A stretch of DNA of 64,000 nt from Ancylostoma caninum (GCA_037903475.1 JBAJFG010000314.1:186001-250000); one strand, 5' to 3'. Positions 21,210-33,740 are shown, numbered from the stretch's first letter. Notes: generated from the letters alone by a model not told the origin. Numbers and translations: made by a program.

Positions 21210-22259
21210 ACCTTCCAAGGATGTTGGAAGGCGTGAATGAGCACCTTTACCGGATATCAACGGTAGAACCACATCCCCTGTAGTTTCCAGTCCGTGCTCT
21301 TGCTTCTTGAGCCGCGTATGGCTAAAAGTTATAAATAAATACCATAAAATTAACTGATGATGTAATCAAGTATGCAAATATAATGAATTAGCAAGTGTAA
21401 ATGACAGAGGTGTGAGATCTGGTAGAGATATCCAAAATCTGTTCATCTTCCCAAACTCTTTTTTTGTCTTCGGTTTTCAGCAGCCCTGTGACGCTTTGCC
21501 TGACTCGGATCCCTTAAAGGCAGCCCCCACGGAAACTTTTGTCTCTCAGATTTTCACTTTTCGAGGAATTTTAGCACCATCCGGATAGTTTTCGTATAAG
21601 ACGAGCAGCGGAAACGGCCTGCGTTCAACTCCTTGACTAGTAGTTCTTTGTGATGGTGATAACTTTGGACAAGGTATCGCCTTTCCTTCTTTGCACCGAC
21701 AGAATCAGAATCAGCTGTTTTGCTACAATCCTCGTGAAACTCGCCACATTGTGTTCCACTGTAGGCCCTTCTGTTGGTTTTTCTGTGAATTTTCGTTGTT
21801 TTCGTAACCAGCGATCCTTTATTATAAGCATTACACGGAGTCTGTACCTCTTTAACTATTGCTGCATCTAGTTTTTTTCTTCAAAATTTCAATTTTAAAT
21901 CATTCTTGCTTCAGTAGGAAATTCCATGAAGTTTTGATTTCCAAGCAACACCTTTCTTGACTGATATACATTTTCCAACGATTACTCCTTCTGATACAAT
22001 TTGAAAAGGTTGCATTTCAGAAAAAATTGGTGGTTGTGCAAAGATCCAGTCGTTGAAAAGGCGGCTTTATCGATCTCTTGATCTCGATGATCATTCTATG
22101 GCTCGCGCAACTCGACCACACCCGTTGCGCATTAGCGAACCAAGAGCTTTCAAAAACAGCGTTTCGATGCCATTGGAATGTTACAGCATTATGAAGGTGC
22201 TAAGCAGCCTCGATACCATCTGAATATGCTGAAATCTTTGGGACGAAAATTTCCGTGGG
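21210..22259. other. palindrome spacer
   Basis: 1050 bp between the arms. The first 260 bp or so (21210-21470) are a diverged direct copy of about 27626-27890 in the right arm (TACCTTCCAAGGATGTTGGA against TACCTTCCAAGAATGTTGGG), hence an inverted relative of 15580-15843. A second weak inverted similarity joins 21513-21545 (GGCAGCCCCCACGGAAACTT) to the right end of the spacer (22230-22262). This suggests the original palindrome reached further in and was interrupted. No gene is recognised. Confidence 0.75.
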
Positions 22260-22470
22260 TGCTGCCTTCAATACATTGACGATAATGGGACCCAGGGGCG
22301 GTAACTTGGCGGCCTCTAGGAACCAAGGGACCCACCGGTGGGTACCACGGCAAAAATGGGGAACCCTAGATTAGAGTCTCCTAAAACTTTACATAGGAGG
22401 GTTATTTTGCCTGCCGACTCTGTATGTCTGTGTGACTGTGTAATCTGTATGATACACTTCGCTGACCAAC

Positions 22471-22561
22471 TTTACTATAATTTATTGATTTTGTATTATA
22501 GTTGTTACGGTAGGCATACCGTCACAACTATAGTACAAAATCAATAAATAATTATAGTAAA
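22471..22561. repeat. 91-bp AT-rich hairpin, right arm
   Basis: Mirror copy of 20908-20998. Confidence 0.85.
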
Positions 22562-22788
22562 AATGCAGATGATAGGCTGATTTTATACGTATCGTAAAAT
22601 TCAGGTAAAATTGCATAATACTCCTAGGTTTTTTGTTAGTGTAATATTTATTAAAATTTCATAAAGAATTACAAATATTGCTGGTATTTTTATTTATAGA
22701 TTGATTGATTGTAATCGTTATCATTTGTTGACTTATCGTCGATAAACATGACATTATCATCACTATTGTTTTCATTATCTATTCATTA

Positions 22789-23670
22789 TTAGGTTGCCGG
22801 GAAATGATTGAGACACTTCACCAAAAATCCTTCCTTGTATTCCTCTCACGTGACCTGTCTCCATGGTATGTAAAAATGTGATACCCTGCCCTCTGAGCAT
22901 CTTCGCCATGACTATGTAAGGACGTGGGGCTGCGCCGTTTGTTATCTAGGAGCGAAAATGGACGAGCAACCAATTCGTGCGATTTTCTTTCACGAGCTCC
23001 TGCGGAGCGCCAATGCGAGCAAGAGGGATAGCGACATCATCATGACATTCGGACCGGGAATCGTCAGCAACGCAACCGTGAGCCGTCGTTCGTAACGCTT
23101 CGTCTCAAGCGATATGTCCCCTCCAAGCCATTTTTCTATTTTGAGATCTCCTGAGCCTAAGTGCAGGATGTGTCCTACCAGAGTTGCTGGTGAGCAACAT
23201 GATGGGCAACATCAACATTTACAATAGTCAAATCAGAGCGATGACCGTGCTCTTGGGCAAACGAAGACATCAACGTATTCGAGGATGCGTTTTACTGTAG
23301 AAAACGCACCCCCAAATGGCTTTGTTAACTCATCGGCACTCGGAGGAGCAAGCACGGACCACTACCGCATACATACCACACTCGCCCAACATCGTGTTCT
23401 CTAAATAACACCTTGCCCGGGCGCTGAAGTCCTCTCTGGTTGAGCAGCATTTCGCCAACTTTGACGATTTTTGATCAGTGACTGATGACTTCTTCGACCT
23501 GTATCAACATGATTACTGATCCCGCAAAGATGAAACTGTCCCCGATAGATGGCCCCAGGTGATGGATGTACATGATCATTACAGCATTTCCTGAAGTTTT
23601 CTAATAGAAGAGAAAACGTTTGAAGGCTGCAAAGGATTCAGAGTGTCTCAATCATTTCCCGACAACCTAA
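22789..23670 (+). mobile_element. dead mariner element, right arm
   Basis: Inverted copy of the element at 19799-20680. The transposase remnant starts at ATG 22958 on the plus strand and is broken by stops at the same places, so both copies died before the palindrome formed or were homogenised afterwards. Confidence 0.88.
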
Positions 23671-25341
23671 TAATATAAAATCTATCATTACTGCAGTGGA
23701 AGACGAGGACGAAAATTTCGCTCTGGTCCCACGTGGCACAACTCGCCAAGACGCCGATTGTCGTCAGTGTGTTAAGCAGATTGAGAGTCTTGCCCGCTGC
23801 TGTTGGCAGAAAGTGAACGGAAAGAACAAATCATGTTTGCAAATTCACTCGCATTGTCATTTTAAGCAATAGAAAATTGTCATTTCAAAGTCTGAGCAGT
23901 TCATAGAAATTCGCTCAATCCGAAAGGCCTACTCATACCACGACACGCAACTCATTTTCATGGAATAACGCGGAAGAGAGTCAAGTTCCGGAAATGCTGC
24001 GAACTCGAAGAATATGTAAATCTACCATAATACTAGGACAATAAGCAGAACTTGAGGCTTGCATGAATTCCCATGAAGGATAGATTCAGATTTACGGCGC
24101 AAGCCTTGGCGAGCACAATCAGCCGTAAGCCAGCTTTCACCTGTTCCCATTCATTTCAGCTGGTGTTGGTTGCCCTCCACCGCTAGCGCCACCTGGTTTC
24201 TTCGGAAATCGCTAGCCCGTGAAAAAATGAAGTCAAAACAAGCCGGGAAGGTGCACCGACAGTGTTTCTTAATTATTTATAGTGTTGTTAGTACAGTAGA
24301 GTTTATTATTCTATTCTGGTACGCCCATAGACTTCATAACCGTTACTTATCCGGGCTTTCCTTCCACGGATACTGCAAATTCGAATGACGAAAAATACAG
24401 TAAGGGACGACAGTATAAGAGCGGTACTTCAATCCTAGACGAGAAAGCAATTGCTAGAGGGAAATTAAACCTACTATCCGCCCAGACCAAGTTTGCAGAC
24501 AACACATCTGCTCTGTGCGAACGTCAACGAGCACCTACCCCGGAGAAGAAAGTCGCGTCTAACCATCCTGTTAGGGACTCATACATAGAAGCCTGCGACA
24601 TGTTGGAGCGAATTTTGAGTTTATTGCAAAACTTTAGCGCGAGATCCCAACAGCACTAGCGGCTAGTGAAGCTCACAGATCAACTCTGAAGTGTGAGTTC
24701 ACCTGCAGATAGTCCCGGCTTCGTCCTAACATTCAATCACCATACCCAGATCTTCATATTTGGGTCAATAAAGCGAATTTTCATAATTCTGGAGTTCCCG
24801 TTAGATTAGGGTTAGGTGTCACACAACGGCCATCGCTAAATAACAGTTTCAGCGGGCTTACCAGCACCCCAGATTCGACCGGATAGTTTGCTTATCAAAT
24901 GGCATAATCCAGGCTCCTGAGACGATCACTTGACGAAACGTAAACTAAAATATCTAATCTTTCTTATCAGTGTTCGACGAAAGATTTTGTAATAGTAATC
25001 TGTCCCAGCGCCTTCCTCAGACCATAACACATGCAATTATGCAGTGTAACAAAATAAACTAGTTGCTAAGCTCCTTTGAAGTTCACAAAAAAACCGAAAC
25101 ATGCGAATATGTCGAAATTAATGGAGAGTTAGACGTTTCAGTTTTCTTGGAAATGTAAATTTCTACTATTAAGAGCCCTGAAATGACTGCCGTTGCATTT
25201 GGTTCCTTTGGCTTCGACGTTCTTTTCTCTTTCAATTTTATTAACGCTACGTTTCAGCACTTCCTCCGTCTTCAGAGGTTTGCGAAGTGGTTGGCAGAAA
25301 AAACCTTAGGTCTAGCCAACTGAACACCTTTCCATTACGTG

Positions 25342-26150
25342 CTAGAATCTTGATTTTGTTACAAGCACTGGAACTTTGACCAGTAGGCTGTTGAAAATCA
25401 GTTCGCCCACTGTTCCACCGAGCCTGGTTGAAAATCGCACTACTTACCATACTTGAAAGAATGAGTGTCGAAATGTAAAGACTCAAACTATTGTGCAAGT
25501 ATGTTGAACTGCATAGGAGATATGTTTCAATAGGCACTTGTTGATCGGATTATAATCAATTATATGAGAATATAAGTTGCTTTGCATAACTGGTCTGAAT
25601 GAAGTGATTACGTTTCAGTGAAGCGTCGAATACTGACTGTAAACAGGTTAATCATAGAAATCACGGGATTGACCTCAATCCATATCGATTTTCGGAATCC
25701 AATCATCAAATGCAAACAGTTGAAAGGATTTTGATGATCCAATGGCTCAAAGGCACAAACACCCACGAAAACTTCCGTGTCAGAGACTTTGCCTTAGTAA
25801 GAGGTATTGAAGAATCTAGAACTCTCATCTGATGATGAAATAGCGCAAATCCAGGGAGAAATCCTCCAGAACGGGGTGACTCTTTCCGTCCACTTGACTG
25901 TGCTCCCACTCACGTTCGTGGGCCCCGCTGCGCTGATGTCAAGCGCGCATGTGCAAGTGACTGGGCCTGCGTAAGCTGGCGTGGTCTGACACCGAAAAGG
26001 CACCACTGACATCAGCGTCCACAACAATACCTCGACACAGAGGTCTCAACTCTTTGTGTTCCACTTACAGTTATGACTCTCTAGCAACTGATTTCACGAA
26101 CAACTTACTTCAGGGGTGAAAATTTCAGTGAGTGCTGCCTCCACCTCCAT
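25342..26150 (-). CDS. small three-exon gene of unknown function, copy C (71 aa)
   Basis: Minus-strand exons 26109-26150, 25914-26005 and 25342-25423, the mirror of the copy B gene with identical translation. The poly(A) signal is at 25237-25242. The same caveats apply: no known domain, and exon 1 is the least certain. If the palindrome is real this is a true paralogue; if it is an artefact this entry is a duplicate of copy B. Confidence 0.58.
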
Positions 26151-26555
26151 CGCTCAAAAGAGCTGGATTTTCAGTAAAGACCTCGAGTTGGGCTGAACCA
26201 GGTGCGGAGTTTCAATCATTGTTGGATTTCGAGGGGGAGGTATAGGATTATTGCGGATGTTCACAAATCAGTAATCCAATTACGCTACGAATCGCAGAAG
26301 GATTGCTTTAAAAGCTCTGCTCGCAGCGCAGGTCATCAGTTCACAATCCAGTGAGAGCTCTTTCAGCACCGACCTTACTCACAATTACTTCACTTTGGGT
26401 TCGGTCTCTTTATATCTCATATCTTCTTCATGCGACTTCCTGACAAAAATTTGACTCCGAAATCTTTAGCCTGACAACACTGATAAACATGTTTCTTGCA
26501 GTGTCCATGTATCCTTCAAGCTTGACATTCTTTTTGCAGACTCAACTACTAAAAC

Positions 26556-26798
26556 ATGAAGGTCTTCTTTCTCGTTTTGCTGTTGGTGGCGTGCATTAGC
26601 ACAGTTATGTGTCAGAACACCGCTCTCCGAAACCTCGGGAGTGAGCGAGTTCCTCGTCATTCGAGTAAGTTGTTCCTGTAGTATTTAAAGCAACAAATAG
26701 TCCTTAACCCATACCTAAGGGTTTCACACTCAGGGCTACGTCGCCAGGCAGGAATGAGGTGGCCATGGGCACAACCCCAAGACAACATCCCAAGGTAA
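26556..26798 (+). CDS. secreted peptide precursor, copy C (two exons)
   Basis: Plus-strand exons 26556-26664 and 26734-26798, 57 residues, identical to copy B. ATG lies 16 nt after a TTCTTTTTGCAG acceptor. Exon 1 ends CGA|GTAAGT, the 69-nt intron ends TTTCACACTCAG, and exon 2 encodes R-L-R-R then QAGMRWPWAQPQDNIPR and TAA. The stop codon overlaps a consensus-like donor AAG|GTAAAG. If that donor is used the precursor would continue into another exon, but the first candidate acceptor downstream (CTTCCAG before 26961) enters a stop at once in this phase. The short form therefore looks more likely. Confidence 0.72.
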
Positions 26799-26970
26799 AG
26801 TAGATGTTCGACATGATGGAACTGCTGAAATAAAATTTAACGCTGTTGTTTGCACTGCCCTTTCGATGAAGATACGGGAAATTTTTATGGTGAACAATAA
26901 CAAACAGCGACTTCCTAGCAAGGGACTTCCTAACGAACTTCTTGCACCTCTCTTCCAGGTAGTGAGAACT

Positions 26971-27109
26971 CCAAACGGACGCAGACAAAGATGGGTACCG
27001 CGGCGCGGTTTTCTTGAGCAAAGACATGGGCGCTATGCATGCTGAGTGCCCGCGTCTCTGCCTAAGAGAGCCGCGCCGCGGTCCCGACCCTTGTCTGGGT
27101 ACGTTTTGG
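26971..27109. repeat. GC-rich imperfect foldback, right arm
   Basis: Mirror copy of 16360-16498, about 170 bp downstream of the copy C peptide gene. Confidence 0.75.
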
Positions 27110-27439
27110 AATTTTCTCTAGTTCGAACAACAGCAGGTGGAGAAACAATGAAGTTCTCCAAAATCCCCCAAGGCTAACGAAGAAAAAGACAACAGGCATC
27201 AAAGGAACATTCGGGAAATATAACCGGGAGATAATTCTCATAAAATGTTTTTGCGCTCAAAATCGGTGTTGTCGTAAGGGTGTTAGTAACATCGTTACAT
27301 CCTCAGGTCGCTTGTTTTATGAAAGCTTCGGGGAAATGTGATGGATGATGGTGTTGCTGGATTTTCTGGTTTCTGAGATTGTAAGTGATATTTATCGAGA
27401 CGAAGTTATCCTATAGCATTCTCGTACATACCTTCTAGA

Positions 27440-27679
27440 ATGAAAATAAGAATTGAATTCCTATCAGATAATGTTAACAAATGGAGGCGAGGTAATTTTG
27501 TTTCAAAAGATTCTGCAGAAAAAATTTTGTGTAGTAGATTCGACATCTGTGACATATGCAGTAGTCCTGCAAAGCCAAGGGATCACAGGAACTTGACGGC
27601 GCTTTTCTACCCTTCATTTGGGACCTACTACCTTCCAAGAATGTTGGGAGGCGTGAATGAGCACGGGTGTCAACGGTAG
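27440..27679 (+). CDS. hypothetical 79-aa reading, right arm
   Basis: Mirror of 15790-16029 with identical translation: N-terminal MKIRIEFLSDNVNKW, central FDICDICSSPAK, C-terminal NEHGCQR. There is no recognised family and no clear upstream acceptor; it may be a repeat fragment. Confidence 0.3.
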   Translation: MKIRIEFLSDNVNKWRRGNFVSKDSAEKILCSRFDICDICSSPAKPRDHRNLTALFYPSFGTYYLPRMLGGVNEHGCQR

Positions 27680-28332
27680 AACCACATCTCCTGCAGTTTC
27701 CAGTCCGTGCTCTTGCTTCTCGAGCGGCGTATGGTTAACGTGTACCATAGAACTAATTGATGATGTAATCAAATATGCAAATATGATGAATAGCAAGTGC
27801 AAATAACAGAGGTGCGAGATTCAAAGACGACCTGGTAGAGGTATATCCAAAAAATACCCCCAATCCGTTCTCCTGTCCAAACTCTTATTTTTTGCTGCAA
27901 ACTCGAAGAATATGTGAATCTACCGTAATGCTAGGACAAAATGCAGAACTTGATGCTTGCACGAATTCCCATAACGGAGTTGAGATTTACGGCGCAAGCC
28001 CTGGCGAGCACAATCAGCCGTAAGCCAGCTTTCACCTGCTCCCATTCATTTCAGCTGGTGTCGGTTGCCCTTCAGTGCTAATACCACCTGGTTTCTTTGG
28101 AAATTGCTAGCACGTGAGAAAATGAAGTCAAAACAAGCCGAAGGTGCACCGACAGTGTTTCTTAATTATTCATAGTGTTATTAGTACAGTAGAGTTCGTT
28201 ATTCTATTCTGGTAATCTCATAGACTTCATAACCGTTACGATTATCCGGACTTTCCTTCCACGGATACAGCAAATTAGAATGACGCACACTACTGAGGAT
28301 CACCGCTATGGATTTTGCTAGATTATAACTTG

Positions 28333-28356
28333 TTCTTCAATATGTATATTGAAGAA
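28333..28356. repeat. perfect 11-bp inverted repeat just outside the palindrome
   Basis: TTCTTCAATAT, loop GT, ATATTGAAGAA, 46 bp beyond the outer end of the right arm. It is noted because short hairpins can promote inverted duplication; chance is also possible. Confidence 0.6.
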
Positions 28357-28359
28357 TAA

Positions 28360-31300
28360 TCGAAGGTGGTCAATGCAGTGACAACAGCAAAGAAGCATTG
28401 AAAAGGTTGCCGATAGAAGCAAGCCGAAAAGACGGCTCAGCTCTTAGTGCACAATGGCTTACGCCACGGATACGCTTACCACTTCACTATGACCTGATTG
28501 ACACGCTCGCTACAGCATGTGTGCACACCGGTCGTGCACACTCTACTTGGTGCCACATCTTCGTGAAACGTTTGTGATTACCAGATACTTTGGTAGCAAC
28601 GTACTAACAGATATACAAATGTGCTACTCACACTGTGAGCAAAGCAGACCTTTTCTCAAACTTTTTGACTAGCAAGGGAGTTGCAAGAGGTTTGGCTCGC
28701 AGATGGAAATGATCCCATCGGGCTTGAATCTTTGTTTGAGAAAGTGCGACAATATATATTTCATTACTGCCCGCAGCGTCAAAAGATAGAAATCTCACCA
28801 CACTACTTACTATATGCGTTGCAGCACCTACACGCCAGCGACGGTGTAACAGAGGGTGGAGCATGATGGACTCTTAGGCAGACGTGGGTTTAAACCCTGT
28901 TATGAGTACTCGTTTTGCATTTTTGTTTTATACATATTACTTCTATGTTGTTGAAATCAATAAAATTATTAATGTTATAGAAAGGTGTATGATGAAGAAA
29001 AGAGGTAAAATTCATATAGAAGTGTTGCCTTTTGCCCGTTTCGTTCCCTTACGTGGTGCGTATCCTGCGGCCACGGATAGCACGTGCCGCAACCGCGCCG
29101 CTTGCGCTGAAATCGCCGCCGTAGTGGCAGATCAAGGTTTCCTCGATAATTTTTCATCATACTTGATGTTAATCATCACGAGAACTACCAAGAAAACCGT
29201 GTAGTTTGTTGTCGCAGCGGGAATTCCAGTGCAAGCAGCGCGGTGGCGTCACGTGCTTTCTCAGTACGCGAAAAACGCATCGCCATTGACGCTCACTGCA
29301 TGTACGAACGAATTTTTCAAAATGTTTTTTTGGACTTGCATGTCTTTCCCTCACTGCTGATGAGTTCCCGGAAAGGCTACATTCTTATCTAATTTCCGTA
29401 TAATGGCAGGAATGCAATGGAAATTAGGTAGGATTTCCTTTCTCTTTTCATTAGGGCACAATTGTATCAGGGTGAAAATGTGTGGAACAGCGGAGATTGC
29501 ACATTTACAAGTGAACAAAAGTTGAAGAGAAATTGCAGGAAACCAACAGAATAACACAAGCACTTCACCAGATAAGTGCGGATTCGGACGTTGTGTAATC
29601 GTGTCGGCTATGCTCGGACTTGCTTGAGTTGCAAATGCTATTTATTTATTTATTTATTTATTTATGTTATACATCATGACAAGTCACAATGCAGCCCTTC
29701 GCAAGGAAGGTAAATTAAGGAGATACCATAGAAAGGTCATGGAAGGCTCAAAAAGGTGATAAAATTACAGATTTAAACTGCAGCTTACGTGAGGCTATCA
29801 ACCATATGTATCGACCCATTATATTGTAATGTATTATAATGACCCATTATATTATAATGACGCTATGGACGACACAAGTATTTTTTTCTGTTATTTTCCT
29901 ATGAAAACTCTTCAGAAAAAAAATAAAAAGAAGTCAATCAAATTCTTTTCTATTTTCTGACTAAGTGATCACATTCATTGGAAGTCTGTCCCAAGAAAGT
30001 CTTTTCCTCTTTTCCTCATGGTTCCAAGGGACCATTGTCCTTTCCTCCAACGGGCTAACCCAAAAGGACAAGGTACAGCCTGAAAGCCATTCTAGCCTTG
30101 TAAAAGACGTTTCACTTATTGAGTATTTGAAGAGTAACGTAAAACAACTAATTTCTAGTAATTTCGGAGCAAGTCGTAAACTGAGTCGCTCCCAGTTGCA
30201 CTTCCGGCAATTGAATCCCGTCTTGAAGCACTTGTGTTTTCTTGTCACAAAGCGATTCAAGTGCACAGTCTGGTTGTCCCCTGCTTGGTAATCATTCATC
30301 TTCGTCGCGGATGGATCACTACCATTAACATAGCGTTATTAACGTGAATGACAGCTAAAGCGATGGCAGAGAAGCTCATTGAAGAGCTGCTCTTCTATCT
30401 TGGGGGAGTTCAAGGCGTATTATTTCATACACCTTGCACATACGCTGTCAGAGGAGTCGAATTTAGCAGATTTTGGGTTTGATTTGTGAAAGTGGCGGCT
30501 CCGAAGAAGGAGCAGCGGTTTTCCTCTTTGGTAGCTTCCGTGGATTTGACAACCAAAATGAATGGTGCGAAAACGTCTTACAAATGAAATGCAACAAATC
30601 TCTTCTCAACTGGTCTTGAGGCTACACCTCTCTCTCGAGTGAGATCAGAAAAGTAAGGGAATAGATACTGCAACGGATTTCGGAGATGGAGAAAGCTTCA
30701 ATGACGCCGTTCATTTAAATGCAGCTCCTACTGGAATTTCGTCCCAGAGATCTCAACATCATTCTATCCATCTATGTAAGTACGTCGAGCTCAGATCTTA
30801 AGTAAAAATTTTCCAAAAGTGACAAATTTCACGAGTTTGAGGCCTTATACGAGTGATCTGCTTCTTGTGGCATTGCCAAGGCGAATTTTGGAAATTCCAA
30901 GCAACCTAACATGCAGTAAAATTGGGGAAAGGCAATGAAGTGATGCATAAAGCTGCTGGTGCTCGATGTTTTCTGCGCCCCAGGAAGATTTTAAACTCTA
31001 ATGCAAACGCGTACAATCAGCTGAAAAACTAGTCCGTTGGATCCTAGACGATCTTTTTGTAAGTGGATAGATGCACACTTCTGCTACCGCCCGTACGGCG
31101 AAGAATTTTCTTGGGTTCAGGGTCTTTCCAACTTGTCAAAATGTTTCTTAGGAAAATTCTTAGTGTGTATTTCGTACGAATAAATTTTTAGAAGGTGAGT
31201 ATCACTTCAGTAATAGTAGAATTAGATGCAACAAAAATAATTTTGGCTGTGAAGAAATCCGTGCAATTTTTTCTTTGAAGATCATGCCGTTTTCTTGAAT

Positions 31301-33280
31301 GTGGATCAGTTTCCAATTTTCATCCAGCTGTCTGTTTCTGTTGTACTACTTCAGTAATGACGATAATGCACAGCTCTACAGTGAAAACCAAATAAAACAG
31401 TTGTCATTTATTCCTTTTGCTTTCATTTGTTTTCTAGAGAATATTTTTTTTGTAAAGTTCTCAAATGCTTGGTCGTGCCACCATTTATACTTCATTTCAA
31501 AGTTGGCAGGTCTACAAAGGGGACGTCAGCTGCTAGACGCACTCTTCAAACATTTCTCCTTTCCATCCATGATTAACAGACATTTTTATACCATTCCAAT
31601 AGTTCTCCCCGCCAGATGTCAAACTTTGGGCTCTCTTAAGAAGCTCCCACACCTTCCTTCTCTTACTGTCGCGTTTACAACTGTGTTATTGGAAATCTGC
31701 ACTTTCCAGTGAAGCCACGGAAACTCGTCTTTATCGAACTTACCTTATTTTTGGGAACTTCGGCATTCGATGAGGATGTTTTGTAAAAATAGGAACCACT
31801 TTTTGTTGATATAATAGGATGTTGATTTATACGACAATCTTCTCTTCGAACCTACGTTTTGACAGACTGATTCCGTAGCGCAACTAATCGAAGAGCATAG
31901 AAATGCCAGATGATTCTCGCTTAGTAGTGACTTACTCAAGGATCCAGCTTTACAGGATAAGCGCCGTAGCCTCTAACTGGGCTCTGTGATGAGAACAGCA
32001 TGTAGATATGTATGTACTGCTGTTGAATAGTCTGGGAATGGATTCAGACCTTCACCACCGCAGATTACTATGAACGAACAGTTTTTGTAAGCTTACCAAT
32101 TATTAACTGTTATGTTGATTTTTTCGAGAAGATACTTTCTATCATTAAGGCAAAGATGTGCATCCCCAATGGCAGAAGTGAAAAACTGCATACGACTAAC
32201 GTGGATTCAATAGTGTAGAGGCGCTGAACAGCTTCATTTCATTTTAGTAAGTAGAATGGGGATGCTCTAGCTACTAAGAGCAATTTCCTCTTCGCTTTCT
32301 ACCAAACAGCGCCTTGGATTCATTGAAAACCGAGCATTCAATCTGGAATAGGTCGAAAATTCGGATGTTCATAAAAGAGAGGCAAAACAACCTTAGCGAA
32401 AAAAGAGGTGGTGCTCTGGTGCTGTAAAGCTTTCCCTCTTTCGAATATTCCTACTTCCTAGTCGGTTTTTGATTCATTCACTAATTTGATTGAATTACTT
32501 GGTTTTGTACTGATCTTTAATGAGTGAATTTGCCTTCTTTTATTAAGTTCCATCTTAGGGAAGTTATGGCATGTCACTTTGCCATCTTCCAATCCGAGAA
32601 AATCCTGGACTTTTTTCCATCTGGCTTGAAAAACGAGTTGTGATGCACTTGACCATCAGCTCACTGTCGAATGTCGTATAACACAGTATCGTAGTTGAGT
32701 TGATGTATATGAGTCCCATCAACTGCTTCCTGTGTTAAAATTCAGAAAGTTCAGTGTGATTTGCAGGTTTTTGCCCCTTTAAAAGGGCCCTTGACGTGGT
32801 TGATGTCTCAGATAATGCAGCGTTACTACATATAACACTCCGCTCGAGTCTCTCGCTTCTTAGCTTTTCAAGCTTTTTTTTTCTCCTAGCAGTCCACATC
32901 TTCACCGCGACTCCAATCTTCAATCAGTTTTTCTCTATTCTGACAATCTGTTTCGGAGGATCTACGCATCTGAGTCCCCTTTTTCTCGAATTAAGCAGAC
33001 GTCGCCTGCACAGACGTCATTCAGTGGCAAGCTCATCCAGCTCATTATTATTCAGGTCCCTCTCATCACTTCACCTCCATTTAGACAACATTCCTCTTCT
33101 CGCTTACTCGGCTTGCAGCGGAGCATCTCACTTCACATCATCAGGAGAAACAGTATAAGGTCCTCCTTTTGCTGGGCAAATAATTCTGGAGGATTCCTGA
33201 TGTTCTGTTACGGGAAAGTTCTTGAAGTATTTTATGTATATGGCTAGATGAGCCTTGCACACGTTGCAAATTAGCTGCTG
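28360..33280. other. gene-poor stretch
   Basis: AT-rich, with a (TTTA)n microsatellite at 29638-29667 and a small GC-rich patch at 29040-29140. Open readings near 31300-31710 and 32735-33158 have skewed, low-complexity composition and no splice-bounded frame that I can defend. A candidate at 29961-30299 is listed separately. Confidence 0.4.
29961..30299 (-). CDS. hypothetical 112-aa reading
   Basis: Minus-strand ATG to stop, starting MNDYQAGDNQTVHLNRF. It has a cysteine group KCFKTGFNCRKCNWE near residue 30 and a basic/Trp-containing tail. The opposite strand is also open over nearly the same span, which weakens the case. No family is recognised and no splice signals are needed. It could be a decayed transposon fragment. 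Confidence 0.2.
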   Translation of the reverse strand: MNDYQAGDNQTVHLNRFVTRKHKCFKTGFNCRKCNWERLSLRLAPKLLEISCFTLLFKYSISETSFTRLEWLSGCTLSFWVSPLEERTMVPWNHEEKRKRLSWDRLPMNVIT

Positions 33281-33289
33281 GATCTGCAA

Positions 33290-33740
33290 GTCCCACCACC
33301 CCCAACGATGTGCCAGCGCGCCTTCCGGCAAGCAGCGGCATCAAGAGGTTTTCCAGGGCTGGCGGCGGCGGCGTTTGGACGTATCCGTCGTAAGCTGATA
33401 TCTATTTACGGGCATTCCTCATGCGCGGAACAACAAGTGTTGTTTGGAAATGATTATGCGAGACCACCAGCAGCGTTTGCACGGCTTTCCTCCAGGAGGT
33501 GCAGCCCAGTCGGAGGCGAGAGTGGCTCGGCTCCGGTGGCGCGCTAAGCCTCCCGCGCCTTCCACGGATCCACGACACTCGTAATCGCGCTTCCACTAAT
33601 TATGAACACGAGCATTAGCTATGCATGAGACAGTGCTCTCATCTCACTCACCTCCGTCGAGTCCTTTCACGTCGCGCTCGGCTGCGCGCATCTGACTAGC
33701 GCCGTCTCGTAGCGTCGCACCTTCGCCGTAACCTTCTAAT
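33290..33740. other. GC-rich island, no gene assigned
   Basis: Clearly richer in CpG than its surroundings (GGCGGCGGCGGCGTTTGG near 33361, CGCGCTCGGCTGCGCGC near 33675). Open readings exist on both strands, none with a known motif. It could be a promoter or a first exon. Confidence 0.3.

Larger units (their letters stand above)
23994..26913. repeat. segmental duplication unit, copy C (inverted)
   Basis: Exact mirror of copy B, in the right palindrome arm. It contains the same two small genes in opposite orientation. The short GVGCP...PPGFFGN reading lies at 24162-24215. Confidence 0.93.
22260..28287. repeat. right arm of the 13.1-kb palindrome
   Basis: Reverse complement of 15182-21209. Six or more long readings and all element borders map exactly to mirrored positions with identical translations. 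The outer boundary falls inside sequence belonging to the end of unit A, so the duplicated segment began in the middle of a repeat unit. Beyond 28287 the sequence is unrelated to the left flank. Confidence 0.97.

Noticed and set aside
28860..28910. tRNA-like T arm (GGGTTTAAACCC)
   Set aside because: No D arm, anticodon arm or acceptor stem can be drawn around it.
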